Source: JAKJGV01 sp964617565
GTDB lineage: Bacteria > Verrucomicrobiota > Kiritimatiellia > CAIQIC01 > JAGNIJ01
Length of the DNA stretch: 53,667 bases
Direction: 5' to 3'
Assembly: GCA_964617565.1 (NCBI GenBank)
Contig: CAZTYH010000012.1
Span: forward strand, 1-53,667
In this document: positions 26,448 through 33,458 of the stretch, one piece after another
Position numbering within the stretch: position 1 is the first letter of the stretch
Layout of the letters: every line of letters begins with the position of its first letter
Position numbers and translations under genes: made by a program
The notes under the pieces: model-generated
Database searches by the model: none
Seen by the model: the letters and a program-made list of their open reading frames with translations, nothing else
What the model was told of the DNA's origin: nothing

Positions 26448-26816
26448 ATGCCGAGACCATTCTGTATGAGGCGGGTCGGGTTCGTGCCGGGCGTCACGCA
26501 TTTCAAGCCTGCGGGGGTTCCCCTGCGGGAATTGGAGGAGGTCGTGGTGGCGTTGGATGAATTGGAAGCGCTGCGTTTGGCGGATCTGCAGGGGATGTAC
26601 CAGGAGCAGGCCGCGGAGCAGATGAAGATTTCGCGGCCGACGTTCGCCCGCGTTGTTGAGTCGGCCCGAAAGAAGGTTGCGGACGCGCTGATCAATGGCA
26701 AGGCCCTGCGATTGGAGGGCGGGCCGGTCATTCAGCCGCCGGAAGACATGCCCCGTGGAAGGGGGCGGGGTGGCTGCGGTCGCGGTCGCCATGGGCGTGG
26801 ATGGGGAAATGGATGA
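26448..26816 (+). CDS. DUF134 family DNA-binding protein with Gly/Arg-rich tail
   Basis: A 122-residue DUF134 protein. It opens with MPRPFCMRRVGFVPGV, has the LDELEALRLADLQGMYQEQAAEQMKIS region split as an acidic helix followed by a sigma-70-region-4-like helix-turn-helix (EQAAEQMKISRPTFARVVESARKK), and ends in a Gly/Arg tail (RGRGRGGCGRGRHGRG). The family is common next to NifX-like proteins in anaerobes and is thought to regulate them. AGAAGAGG precedes the ATG. It is the first gene of a long operon, just downstream of a palindromic operator, and is likely its regulator. Effector unknown; the Cys residues could sense metal or redox state. Confidence 0.88.
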   Translation: MPRPFCMRRVGFVPGVTHFKPAGVPLRELEEVVVALDELEALRLADLQGMYQEQAAEQMKISRPTFARVVESARKKVADALINGKALRLEGGPVIQPPEDMPRGRGRGGCGRGRHGRGWGNG

Positions 26817-26829
26817 GAAAGGAACGAAG

Positions 26830-27195
26830 ATGAAGGTGGTTGCTACTTCAAAAGATGGATTGATGGAAAGCGAACTGGATCCCCATTTCGGGCGTGCCCC
26901 GAAGTTTATTCTTTTCGATACGGTTACGGGCAAAGCCTCTGTGCATGACAATACGCAGAACCTGAATGCTGCGCAGGGCGCGGGTATTCAATCGGCGGAG
27001 ACGGTGGTTCGGTTGGGAGGCGAGGCGGTCATCACGGGCAATGTGGGTCCGAAAGCGTTCCGCGCGTTGAACGCGTCTGGTGTGCGAATTCTTCTGGCTC
27101 CTGCGGGCCGGACGGTGCGAGAGACGATCGAGGCGCTGGGGAAGGGCGAGTTGCAGGAGGCGGCCGCCGCGACGAAGGAAGGGCATTGGATGTAG
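26830..27195 (+). CDS. NifX/NifB-C-terminal-like (dinitrogenase Fe-Mo cofactor biosynthesis) protein
   Basis: A 121-residue single-domain protein of the NifX/NafY/VnfX and MTH1175 superfamily (RNase H-like fold). Marks are MKVVATSKDGLMESELDPHFGRA at the start, where PHFGRAP is the typical block, and the IQSAETVVRLGGEAVITGNVGPKA region. In nitrogenase systems relatives carry iron-molybdenum cofactor precursors; single-domain members in non-fixers include the Mo-Cu cluster-binding orange protein. AAAGGA before ATG 26830 supports this start; an ATG at 26809 overlapping the DUF134 stop is also possible. It probably carries a metal-sulfur cluster for this operon. Confidence 0.88.
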   Translation: MKVVATSKDGLMESELDPHFGRAPKFILFDTVTGKASVHDNTQNLNAAQGAGIQSAETVVRLGGEAVITGNVGPKAFRALNASGVRILLAPAGRTVRETIEALGKGELQEAAAATKEGHWM

Positions 27196-27206
27196 GTGAG
27201 AATGTC

Positions 27207-27240
27207 GAACATCGAACATTCAACTTTGAACATTGAAATC
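27207..27240 (+). repeat. Heptamer repeat patch GAACATT
   Basis: Consecutive 7-mers GAACATC, GAACATT, CAACTTT, GAACATT and GAAATC in exact 7-bp phase, located between the NifX-like gene and the first Gly/Arg-rich gene, within the operon. Confidence 0.6.
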
Positions 27241-27264
27241 GGAAAAAAGAGAAGGGAGGCAGCA

Positions 27265-27489
27265 ATGCCGAGAGCAGATGGAACAGGGCCGGGCGGGCAG
27301 GGTGCCGGGACCGGTAGAGGAATGGGGCCTTGCGGAGCAGGACAAGGGCGCGGGGGCGCGCGGGCCGGAGCGGGACAGGGCGCCGGGCGGGGAGCGGGAC
27401 GTGGTCAAGGCCGCGGACAAAGCGGCGCAGGACGTGGCGGACAGGGGCGCGGCGCAGGCATGGGTCGCGGCCGTGGATCAGGAAGGTAA
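27265..27489 (+). CDS. Small Gly/Arg-rich DUF5320-like protein
   Basis: A 74-residue protein starting MPRADGTGPGGQGAGTGRG, which matches the start of DUF5320-type proteins (MPxGDGTGPxGxGPxTGRGxG). The rest is almost entirely Gly, Arg, Gln and Ala in GRG/GQGRG repeats, with one Cys (GPCGAG). AGGGAGG precedes the ATG. It is followed at 20 bp by a longer member of the same family, so the pair looks like a duplication. The low-complexity sequence lets other frames stay open too, but the ribosome site and family start favour this one. Function unknown. Confidence 0.7.
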   Translation: MPRADGTGPGGQGAGTGRGMGPCGAGQGRGGARAGAGQGAGRGAGRGQGRGQSGAGRGGQGRGAGMGRGRGSGR

Positions 27490-27508
27490 GAAGAAAGGAG
27501 AGTGGATC

Positions 27509-27871
27509 ATGCCAGGTGGAGATCGAACAGGACCGATGGGAATGGGGCCGATGTCAGGCCGTGCAGCAGGATTCTGCGCGGGCCATGGAGCTCCAGGTTA
27601 TATGAACGCAGGCGGCGGTCGCGGATTCGGAATGGGCTTCGGCCGCGGCCGGGGCGCCTGGGGCCGTGGGAGTGGCCGGGGATGGCGCAATATGTTCTAT
27701 GCGACCGGAATGCCCGGCTGGATGCGGCCGGGAGCGCCTTACGCCCAGCCGCAGTACACGCCGGAGCAGGAATTGACCGAGCTGAAGCAGCAGGCCGAAT
27801 ATTTCGGAAATGCACTTGAGGAAATCAAGAAGCAGATCCAGGAATTGGAAGCCAGGCCGGCGAAGAAATAG
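27509..27871 (+). CDS. DUF5320 family protein, Gly/Arg-rich with coiled-coil end
   Basis: A 120-residue DUF5320 protein. It begins MPGGDRTGPMGMGPMSGRAAGFCAGHG, where the Cys and His could bind a metal, continues with GFGRGRGAWGRGSGRGW, and ends in a predicted coiled coil (TPEQELTELKQQAEYFGNAL and EEIKKQIQELEA). That end suggests self-association. AAAGGAG stands 8 bp before ATG 27509. The family is strongly linked to NifX-like and MinD-ferredoxin genes in anaerobes but has no assigned role. A hairpin terminator candidate follows its stop. Confidence 0.85.
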   Translation: MPGGDRTGPMGMGPMSGRAAGFCAGHGAPGYMNAGGGRGFGMGFGRGRGAWGRGSGRGWRNMFYATGMPGWMRPGAPYAQPQYTPEQELTELKQQAEYFGNALEEIKKQIQELEARPAKK

Positions 27872-27886
27872 CCGCCGCTCAATTGA

Positions 27887-27921
27887 GAAAGGAAAGCGGG
27901 TGTTTAGCCCGCTTTCCTTCT
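27887..27921 (+). terminator. Hairpin with T-rich end after the DUF5320 gene
   Basis: GGAAAGCGGG (27891-27900) pairs perfectly with CCCGCTTTCC (27908-27917) around a 7-nt loop, and TTCT follows. It could be a partial terminator that lowers expression of the downstream genes relative to DUF134-NifX-DUF5320. The tail is short for a strong terminator. Confidence 0.55.
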
Positions 27922-27929
27922 GACGGAAG

Positions 27930-28901
27930 ATGTCACGCTACCATCATATCTTTGGGCCGGTTCCTTCCCGGCGTTTCGGGCGATCGCTGGGTGTGGACTT
28001 GACGCCGCTGAAAACATGCACGCTGGATTGCGTGTTTTGCCAGTTGGGACACACTTCCAGAAAGACGCTGGAGCGCAAGGAATATGTTCCGATGGAAGAA
28101 GTGAAATCGGAGCTTGCGCACTGGCACAAGGAGGGCGGCAAATCTGATTATGTCACTTTATCCGGGTCCGGCGAGCCGACGCTCCATTCAGGTTTTGGTG
28201 AGATCCTGAAGTTTATCAAGAAGGAAATACCCATTCCAGCCGTACTGCTTTCCAACGGTTCGCTTTTCTGGATGCCCGAAGTGCGGGATGCCGCTTGCCC
28301 GGCGGATATCGTAAAGTTGTCACTGAGCGCGTGGGATTCGCCCTCCTTCCGGCGAATCAATGTGCCACACAAGGATCTGCAGTTCCGGCAATGCATGGCG
28401 GGCTACCGCGCCTTTCGAAGAATCTTTTCCGGGAAGTTATGGTTGGAGGTGTTCGTGGTGGAAGGGGTGAATTCCAGAGCGGAAGACATGATGAAGATTA
28501 CCCAAATCGCCGAAACGATTATGCCGGATGAAATCCATCTCAATACCGTGGTGCGTCCTCCCGCGGGAAAAGGAGTCTTGCCGGCGAGTCGCGCGAATAT
28601 GGAAGAGCTCGCTGAGCTTTTCAATCCGCGCGCCACGATCATCGCGGGTTTCCCTGCGCGCTCTGGCGTGAATGTGCAGGCGAATGAAGAATCCATTCTG
28701 AATATGCTCCGGCGTCGGCCCTGCACGGCCCGGCAGATTGCGGATGCTTTTGACATGCATGCGAACGAGGTTTCGAAGTACACTGGCGACTTGGTGCGGG
28801 CACGCCGTATCCATGTCGTTTGGAGTGACGGAGAGCTTTACTTCGGCGTTTGCCCCTCGGAAGAGAAAAAAGAAGCAAAACCGGAGAACAGCAGCAAATG
28901 A
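27930..28901 (+). CDS. Radical SAM protein with C-terminal helical domain (COG0731-like)
   Basis: A 323-residue radical SAM enzyme with the cluster motif Cys30, Cys34, Cys37 (CTLDCVFCQLG) and the following VTLSGSGEPTLHSGF block. FGPVPSRRFGRSLGVD at the N-terminus is a strong mark of the COG0731-like group found beside DUF134/NifX genes. The last about 70 residues (SILNMLRRRPCTARQIADAF and following) look like a winged helix, so it might bind nucleic acid or a partner protein. The stop overlaps the next start by 4 bp. Reaction unknown. Confidence 0.87.
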   Translation: MSRYHHIFGPVPSRRFGRSLGVDLTPLKTCTLDCVFCQLGHTSRKTLERKEYVPMEEVKSELAHWHKEGGKSDYVTLSGSGEPTLHSGFGEILKFIKKEIPIPAVLLSNGSLFWMPEVRDAACPADIVKLSLSAWDSPSFRRINVPHKDLQFRQCMAGYRAFRRIFSGKLWLEVFVVEGVNSRAEDMMKITQIAETIMPDEIHLNTVVRPPAGKGVLPASRANMEELAELFNPRATIIAGFPARSGVNVQANEESILNMLRRRPCTARQIADAFDMHANEVSKYTGDLVRARRIHVVWSDGELYFGVCPSEEKKEAKPENSSK

Positions 28902-30106
28902 CCATCAAGAAGAAATCTTCAAGAGCCCACTATGCGCGGCGCAAACCCGCTGACCCGTTGACGCCCTACGGAAACCGCCCGATGGTGACGCCCATTGTTA
29001 ATGCGGTGAACTATGAGTATCTCGATTTCGATGTGCTGCAACAGATCACGGATGGGAAGATTGACGGTTATACCTATCATCGCGACGACAACCCGACGGT
29101 ACGGGCCGTCGAGGAAAAAATTGCCGAACTGGAAGGCGCGGAAGACTGCGTCGTGTGTACGACGGGTATGGCCGCCTGCACGATGGTGTACCTGACTTAC
29201 CTGAGCGCCGGTGGCCATGTGATTCTTTTTCATGACATCTATGGCGCGCACTACAAGGTCGCGCTCATCCTGGAGCGCATGGGGGTGGAAGTCACATGGG
29301 TGGACGCCGCGGACTGGCGCGGATTAAAGCGGCACATCAAGCCCAACACGCAGATGATTTTCCTCGAGACGCCGAGCAATCCATTGTGCAAGGTGGTGGA
29401 TGTCGCCGCTGTCCGCGCGATGGCCGACAAGGTGGGCGCGATGGTGGTGGTGGATAATACCTTTGCCACGCCTTATCATCAGAAGCCGCTCGAACTCGGC
29501 GCGCACCTGGTCGTTCACAGCGCCACGAAGGCGCTGGGAGGGCATAACGATCTTATGGCGGGCGCGATCGCGGGCTCGAAAGAGGATTATGACAAGCTGT
29601 GGTTTACGCGCCAGGCGATTGGGACCACGCTGGATGCCTACTCGGCCTCCCTGCTGGAGCGCGGATTGAAGACGTTCAACTTGCGTGCGGAGCGAATGGC
29701 GTCAAACGCGATGGCCGTAGCACGGCATTTGCTCAAGTGTCCGGGGATATCCAATGTGCGTTACCCGGGATTGAAGTCTTTCAATGGGTATAGAGCGGCC
29801 GTGAAGCAGATGAAGCATGGGTTCGGAGGTATGCTGGCGTTCGATGTCGGAAAAACCCAGGACGATGCCAAGCGATTCGTCTCCGCGCTTCATGTGATCT
29901 ATCACGCGGTCAGTCTTGGGTCCACGGAGTCGCTGATCTGCATCCCGTTTCTTACCACCATGCTCTACATGCCGCCCGAACGGCGCACGACCTTCGGGGT
30001 CAGGCCCAACACCGTGCGGTTGTCCGTCGGCATCGAACCCGTGCACGAGCTGATCGCGGATATTGACCAGGCGTCCAGGCAATTCAAAAAGCGAGGGGCT
30101 TCTTGA
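28898..30106 (+). CDS. Cys/Met metabolism PLP-dependent enzyme
   Basis: A 402-residue enzyme of the cystathionine gamma-synthase / gamma-lyase / methionine gamma-lyase family. YTYHRDDNPTVRAVEEKIAELEG, the VVVDNTFATPYHQKPLELGAHLVVHSATK region with Asp186 and the PLP-binding Lys211 in SATKALGGHND, and TLDAYSASLLERGLKT are all family blocks. It would make or break a C-S bond at C-gamma and could release sulfide or persulfide from cysteine, homocysteine or cystathionine. The start overlaps the radical SAM stop (ATGA). In this operon it may supply sulfur. Which of the family reactions it does cannot be decided here. Confidence 0.9.
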   Translation: MTIKKKSSRAHYARRKPADPLTPYGNRPMVTPIVNAVNYEYLDFDVLQQITDGKIDGYTYHRDDNPTVRAVEEKIAELEGAEDCVVCTTGMAACTMVYLTYLSAGGHVILFHDIYGAHYKVALILERMGVEVTWVDAADWRGLKRHIKPNTQMIFLETPSNPLCKVVDVAAVRAMADKVGAMVVVDNTFATPYHQKPLELGAHLVVHSATKALGGHNDLMAGAIAGSKEDYDKLWFTRQAIGTTLDAYSASLLERGLKTFNLRAERMASNAMAVARHLLKCPGISNVRYPGLKSFNGYRAAVKQMKHGFGGMLAFDVGKTQDDAKRFVSALHVIYHAVSLGSTESLICIPFLTTMLYMPPERRTTFGVRPNTVRLSVGIEPVHELIADIDQASRQFKKRGAS

Positions 30107-30465
30107 GTCGGAGCAACGAGAACAAGCCGGAGGAACCGGATGCTTTTTTCGGCCGCATGAACGATCCGACGGCCTCGGCTGCGATCAAGGGTTTGTGCGG
30201 CGATGAGATGGAATTCTATCTCGTGATCCGCGACGGGCGGATCGAGGAGGTCCGCTATTACACCGACGGATGCGCACACACGCGAACCTGCGGCGAAGCC
30301 GTGGCGCGCCGGGCCAAGGGGTTAAGCATCCCGGACGCGTTGGGGATCAACCCGCGCGAGATCATTGCCGCGCAGGAATGCTTGCCGGACGAAGGGAAGC
30401 ATTGCGCGATCCTCGCGGTGACCACGCTGTATCGCGCGATCGCGGATTATCTGTTGGCCCCATAA
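30103..30465 (+). CDS. NifU/IscU-like Fe-S cluster scaffold protein
   Basis: A 120-residue protein resembling the N-terminal scaffold domain of NifU/IscU. Cluster ligands align: Cys32 with Asp34 (LCGDEM), Cys57 in TDGCAHT and Cys101 in HCAILAV; extra Cys63 and Cys93 are present. It should hold a transient Fe-S cluster and pass it on. The TTG start overlaps the PLP-enzyme stop, with GAGGGG upstream. A NifS/IscS cysteine desulfurase is absent from the window, so sulfur would have to come from the PLP enzyme next to it or the desulfidase-like protein downstream. Confidence in the family is good, in the exact role moderate. Confidence 0.87.
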   Translation: MSRSNENKPEEPDAFFGRMNDPTASAAIKGLCGDEMEFYLVIRDGRIEEVRYYTDGCAHTRTCGEAVARRAKGLSIPDALGINPREIIAAQECLPDEGKHCAILAVTTLYRAIADYLLAP

Positions 30466-30478
30466 GGAAAGAGAGAGC

Positions 30479-30835
30479 ATGACGACATTGATTGTTTTCA
30501 ACCGTCCGCCCTACGACGGCACGGACGTGACATGGAATGGATTACGGCTGGCGGGGAATCTCGCGGAAGCCGGTCATGAGGTCAGGCTTTTTCTCATGAA
30601 CGACTCGGTGGACCTGGCCCGCGAGAGCTGCAAGGCGCCCGAGGGCTATGATCGGGAGTTGGTGCCCATGATGAAGGAGCTGATCGCCAAGGGCGTGGCG
30701 GTGAAGGTCTGCGGTACTTGCATGGCGCGTTGTGGCATCCACAAGAACGAGCCGTATTACGAAGGCGCGCAAAAAGCCACCATGACCGAGCTGGCGGACT
30801 GGGTGGTGCATAGTGAGAAGGTGCTGACATTCTAG
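30479..30835 (+). CDS. DsrE-family sulfur-relay protein
   Basis: A 118-residue DsrE/YchN-like protein (MTTLIVFNRPPYDGTD, GHEVRLFLMNDSVD, and the MMKELIAKGVAVKVCGTCMARCGI region). Cys78, Cys81 and Cys85 fall where DsrE/TusD-type proteins carry persulfide-binding Cys. Such proteins move sulfane sulfur between enzymes. It is 13 bp from the NifU-like gene and 8 bp from DUF89, well inside the operon, which supports a sulfur-transfer role. Confidence 0.87.
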   Translation: MTTLIVFNRPPYDGTDVTWNGLRLAGNLAEAGHEVRLFLMNDSVDLARESCKAPEGYDRELVPMMKELIAKGVAVKVCGTCMARCGIHKNEPYYEGAQKATMTELADWVVHSEKVLTF

Positions 30836-30843
30836 AACGAAAC

Positions 30844-31704
30844 ATGAAAACTTCTGTTGAATGTATTCCCTGTTTTGCGCGCCAGGCGGCCGAGGCGGTC
30901 TCGCTCGCGGTGGAGGATCCCGCGCAGAGAGAGCATTTGCTGCGCAAACTGCTGCGGGCAATCGCCGATGCGGATTGGGGCGGCTCTCCGCCGGTGATGG
31001 GGCAGCGCATTCACCGGATCATCCGCGAGGCAATCGGCGATCATGATCCCTATCGCGGCGTGAAGGAGCGCATGAACCGAATGGCCGCAAAGCTGCTGCC
31101 TGAAATGCGGGAGGCCATGCGGCAGCAGGCAGATCAACGCGAGGCGGCGGTCCGTCTTGCGATCGGCGGCAACCTGCTGGATGCCGGGGCAAAAACACAG
31201 ATCGCGGCGGAAGATCTGCCGCGCCACCTGGACACGCTCTGGACGCAACCGTTGCGCGGCGATGTCGGGGCCTTGTATCGCGCGGCGGAACAGGCGCATT
31301 CCATTTTGTATCTCGCGGATAATGCCGGGGAAATCGTTTTTGACCGACTCTTGATCGAAGCGTTGCCCGCCGAGAAGGTGACCGTCTTTGTTCGTGGAAT
31401 GCCGGTGATCAACGATGCGACAATGGAAGATGCCGTTTCGGCGGGATTGCCGGAAATTGCTCCTGTTTTCGACAACGGTTCGGATGCACCGGGAACTCTC
31501 GTGGAAGAATGTTCGAACGAGTTTCGGGAATGGTTTGAGCGCGCGGATCTCGTGATCGCAAAGGGGCAGGGTAATTATGAAACCCTTTCCGATACGACGA
31601 AGCACACGTTTTTCCTGTTCACAGTGAAGTGCCCGGTCATCGCAACACATGTCAATGAAGCCGTTGGCAGCCTTGTGGTCAAGGAGGCGAATGGCCGTGG
31701 ATGA
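30844..31704 (+). CDS. DUF89/ARMT1-like domain protein
   Basis: A 286-residue protein of the DUF89 (damage-control phosphatase) superfamily. It begins with the Cys7-x2-Cys10 pair (VECIPCFARQA) of the prokaryotic branch. YLADNAGEIVFD and KGQGNYETLS are the metal- and substrate-binding blocks. Relatives remove phosphate from damaged metabolites with a divalent metal. Members of the N-terminal CxxC type are common beside Mrp/MinD Fe-S genes. The 3' end overlaps the next start by 14 bp. The natural substrate here is unknown. Confidence 0.86.
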   Translation: MKTSVECIPCFARQAAEAVSLAVEDPAQREHLLRKLLRAIADADWGGSPPVMGQRIHRIIREAIGDHDPYRGVKERMNRMAAKLLPEMREAMRQQADQREAAVRLAIGGNLLDAGAKTQIAAEDLPRHLDTLWTQPLRGDVGALYRAAEQAHSILYLADNAGEIVFDRLLIEALPAEKVTVFVRGMPVINDATMEDAVSAGLPEIAPVFDNGSDAPGTLVEECSNEFREWFERADLVIAKGQGNYETLSDTTKHTFFLFTVKCPVIATHVNEAVGSLVVKEANGRG

Positions 31705-32569
31705 TCGGACGAAAGGAGGATTTGTTCTCGCCATCGCCAGCGGAAAAGGTGGGACAGGCAAGACGACGATTGCGGTGAATCTCGCGGTTGCGCTGGCGGA
31801 GCAGGGTTGTCGCGTTCAATACGTGGATTGCGACGTGGAGGAGCCGAACGGGCATCTGTTCCTCAAGCCAACCCTTCAGCACTCCGAAGCAGTCGGCGTT
31901 CCCGTGCCGGTCATAGATGCCGGTAAATGCACGGCTTGCGGAAAATGTGCAGAGGTTTGTGAGTATAACGCCATTGCCGTGTTGAAAACAGCGATGGTGT
32001 TCCCGGAACTTTGCCACGGGTGCGGTGGTTGCATGCCGGTTTGCCCGGAAGATGCGATCCATGCAGAGCCGAGAATCATCGGCCAGTTGGAAACCGGGTG
32101 CGCAGGGAAGATCGGTTTTGTACAGGGACGCATGAATGTCGGCGAGCCGATGGCGCCGCCGTTGATCCGCGCCGCGAAGCGAGCGCGAATCGCAGAAGCG
32201 ATTGCAATTCTTGATGCTCCGCCGGGGACCTCTTGCCCCGTGGTTACGACAGTGCGCGATGCAGATTACGTGATACTTGTCACGGAGCCGACGCCGTTTG
32301 GATTGAACGATTTACGCTTGGCCGTGGATTTGATGCGGCAGTTGGAGAAAGATTTCGGGGTCGTGATCAATCGCGCGGGAATCGGGAACGATGATGTCCG
32401 CTCGTATTGCACGGAGGAACGCGTTCAGGTGCTGGCGGAAATACCGGAAGACCGAAAAGTTGCCGAGGCGTATTCGCGTGGCGAAATGGTGAACGTAATT
32501 CCGGCCTTTAAAGATGCCGTGCTGGAACTTGTAAAAGTCTTGGAAAATGAAATCGGGAAGCAGCGCTAG
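31691..32569 (+). CDS. MinD-family ATPase with two 4Fe-4S ferredoxin motifs (ORP3/ORP4-like), first copy
   Basis: A 292-residue P-loop ATPase. The deviant Walker A GKGGTGKTT is at 18-26, and APPGTSCPVV marks the MinD/Mrp group. Inserted after the first strands are two ferredoxin motifs: Cys80, 83, 86, 90 and Cys108, 111, 114, 118, each for one [4Fe-4S] cluster. Such proteins pair in the orange-protein systems of Desulfovibrio and in many anaerobes, coupling ATP hydrolysis to electron or cluster transfer. AAGGAGG precedes ATG 31691. The next gene is a paralogue; the two probably form a heterodimer. Confidence 0.92.
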   Translation: MAVDDRTKGGFVLAIASGKGGTGKTTIAVNLAVALAEQGCRVQYVDCDVEEPNGHLFLKPTLQHSEAVGVPVPVIDAGKCTACGKCAEVCEYNAIAVLKTAMVFPELCHGCGGCMPVCPEDAIHAEPRIIGQLETGCAGKIGFVQGRMNVGEPMAPPLIRAAKRARIAEAIAILDAPPGTSCPVVTTVRDADYVILVTEPTPFGLNDLRLAVDLMRQLEKDFGVVINRAGIGNDDVRSYCTEERVQVLAEIPEDRKVAEAYSRGEMVNVIPAFKDAVLELVKVLENEIGKQR

Positions 32570-32579
32570 TTAACGAATA

Positions 32580-33458
32580 ATGAAAGAACTGGTCATAATC
32601 AGCGGCAAAGGCGGGACGGGTAAAACCAGCGTGACGGCTGCGTTTGCCGTGTTGGCCGGAGAATCGGTGGTCGCGGATTGTGACGTGGATGCAGCCGACA
32701 TGCATCTTCTTTTGCAGCCGGAGATTCGCCGGCGCGAGGAATTCCGCAGCGGGCATGAGGCGGTCGTTCGTCAAAAGGATTGCACGGGATGTGGAATTTG
32801 TTTTGCGGAATGCCGATTTGATGCGATCCGAAAGAGCGACGATTTATATCGTGTCGAACCGCTCGGTTGTGAAGGTTGCGGCGTGTGCGTCCGTGTTTGT
32901 CCGGCCGGGGCCATTGATTTTCCGGAGCGCATATGCGGCGAGTGGTATCTTTCCGACACCCGTTACGGTCCAATGGTTCATGCGCGGTTGAATCCCGGTG
33001 GCGAGAATTCCGGAAAGCTGGTGGCCCGTGTGCGGGAAGAAGCGCGACGGATCGGCGGCGAAAAAGGGCTGGACCTGGTCATCGTGGACGGTCCGCCGGG
33101 TATCGGATGCCCGGTGATCGCTTCTCTCACGGGTGCGACGCAGGTGCTGGTGGTGACGGAGCCAACCCTTTCAGGGCTTCATGATTTGGAGCGTGTGCTG
33201 GGACTGGCCCGTCATTTCAAGATACCGGCGGCCGCTTGCGTAAATAAATGGGATATCAACCCGGCGCAAACTGTGGCGATCGAATCCAGGGCGGAGGAAT
33301 TGGGTGCCCGTATTGCGGGGCGCATTCGATATGACCGCAGCGTCACCGATGCGCAGGTGAAGGGTTGTTCGGTCATGGAATTGCCGGGGAGCATGGCAGG
33401 TGCGGATGTAAGCAGGATATGGGAGGCGTTACAGGATGCAGCAAGAGACGACAGATAA
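32580..33458 (+). CDS. MinD-family ATPase with two 4Fe-4S ferredoxin motifs, second copy
   Basis: A 292-residue paralogue of the preceding protein. Walker A SGKGGTGKTS is at 8-17, and the two ferredoxin motifs are Cys68, 71, 74, 78 and Cys97, 100, 103, 107. It has the typical VDGPPGIGCPVI block. The identity to the first copy is partial, so they are old paralogues kept together, as in other anaerobes. The Mrp-NifX fusion overlaps its 3' end by 23 bp, which suggests translational coupling. Confidence 0.92.
   Translation: MKELVIISGKGGTGKTSVTAAFAVLAGESVVADCDVDAADMHLLLQPEIRRREEFRSGHEAVVRQKDCTGCGICFAECRFDAIRKSDDLYRVEPLGCEGCGVCVRVCPAGAIDFPERICGEWYLSDTRYGPMVHARLNPGGENSGKLVARVREEARRIGGEKGLDLVIVDGPPGIGCPVIASLTGATQVLVVTEPTLSGLHDLERVLGLARHFKIPAAACVNKWDINPAQTVAIESRAEELGARIAGRIRYDRSVTDAQVKGCSVMELPGSMAGADVSRIWEALQDAARDDR

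Noticed and set aside
26809..27195. An earlier ATG for the NifX-like gene
   Set aside because: The ATG at 26830 has a better ribosome site and fits the family N-terminus.
27265..27489. Alternative overlapping frames in the Gly/Arg-rich region
   Set aside because: G-rich repeats keep several frames open, but only one has a Shine-Dalgarno site and the DUF5320-type start.
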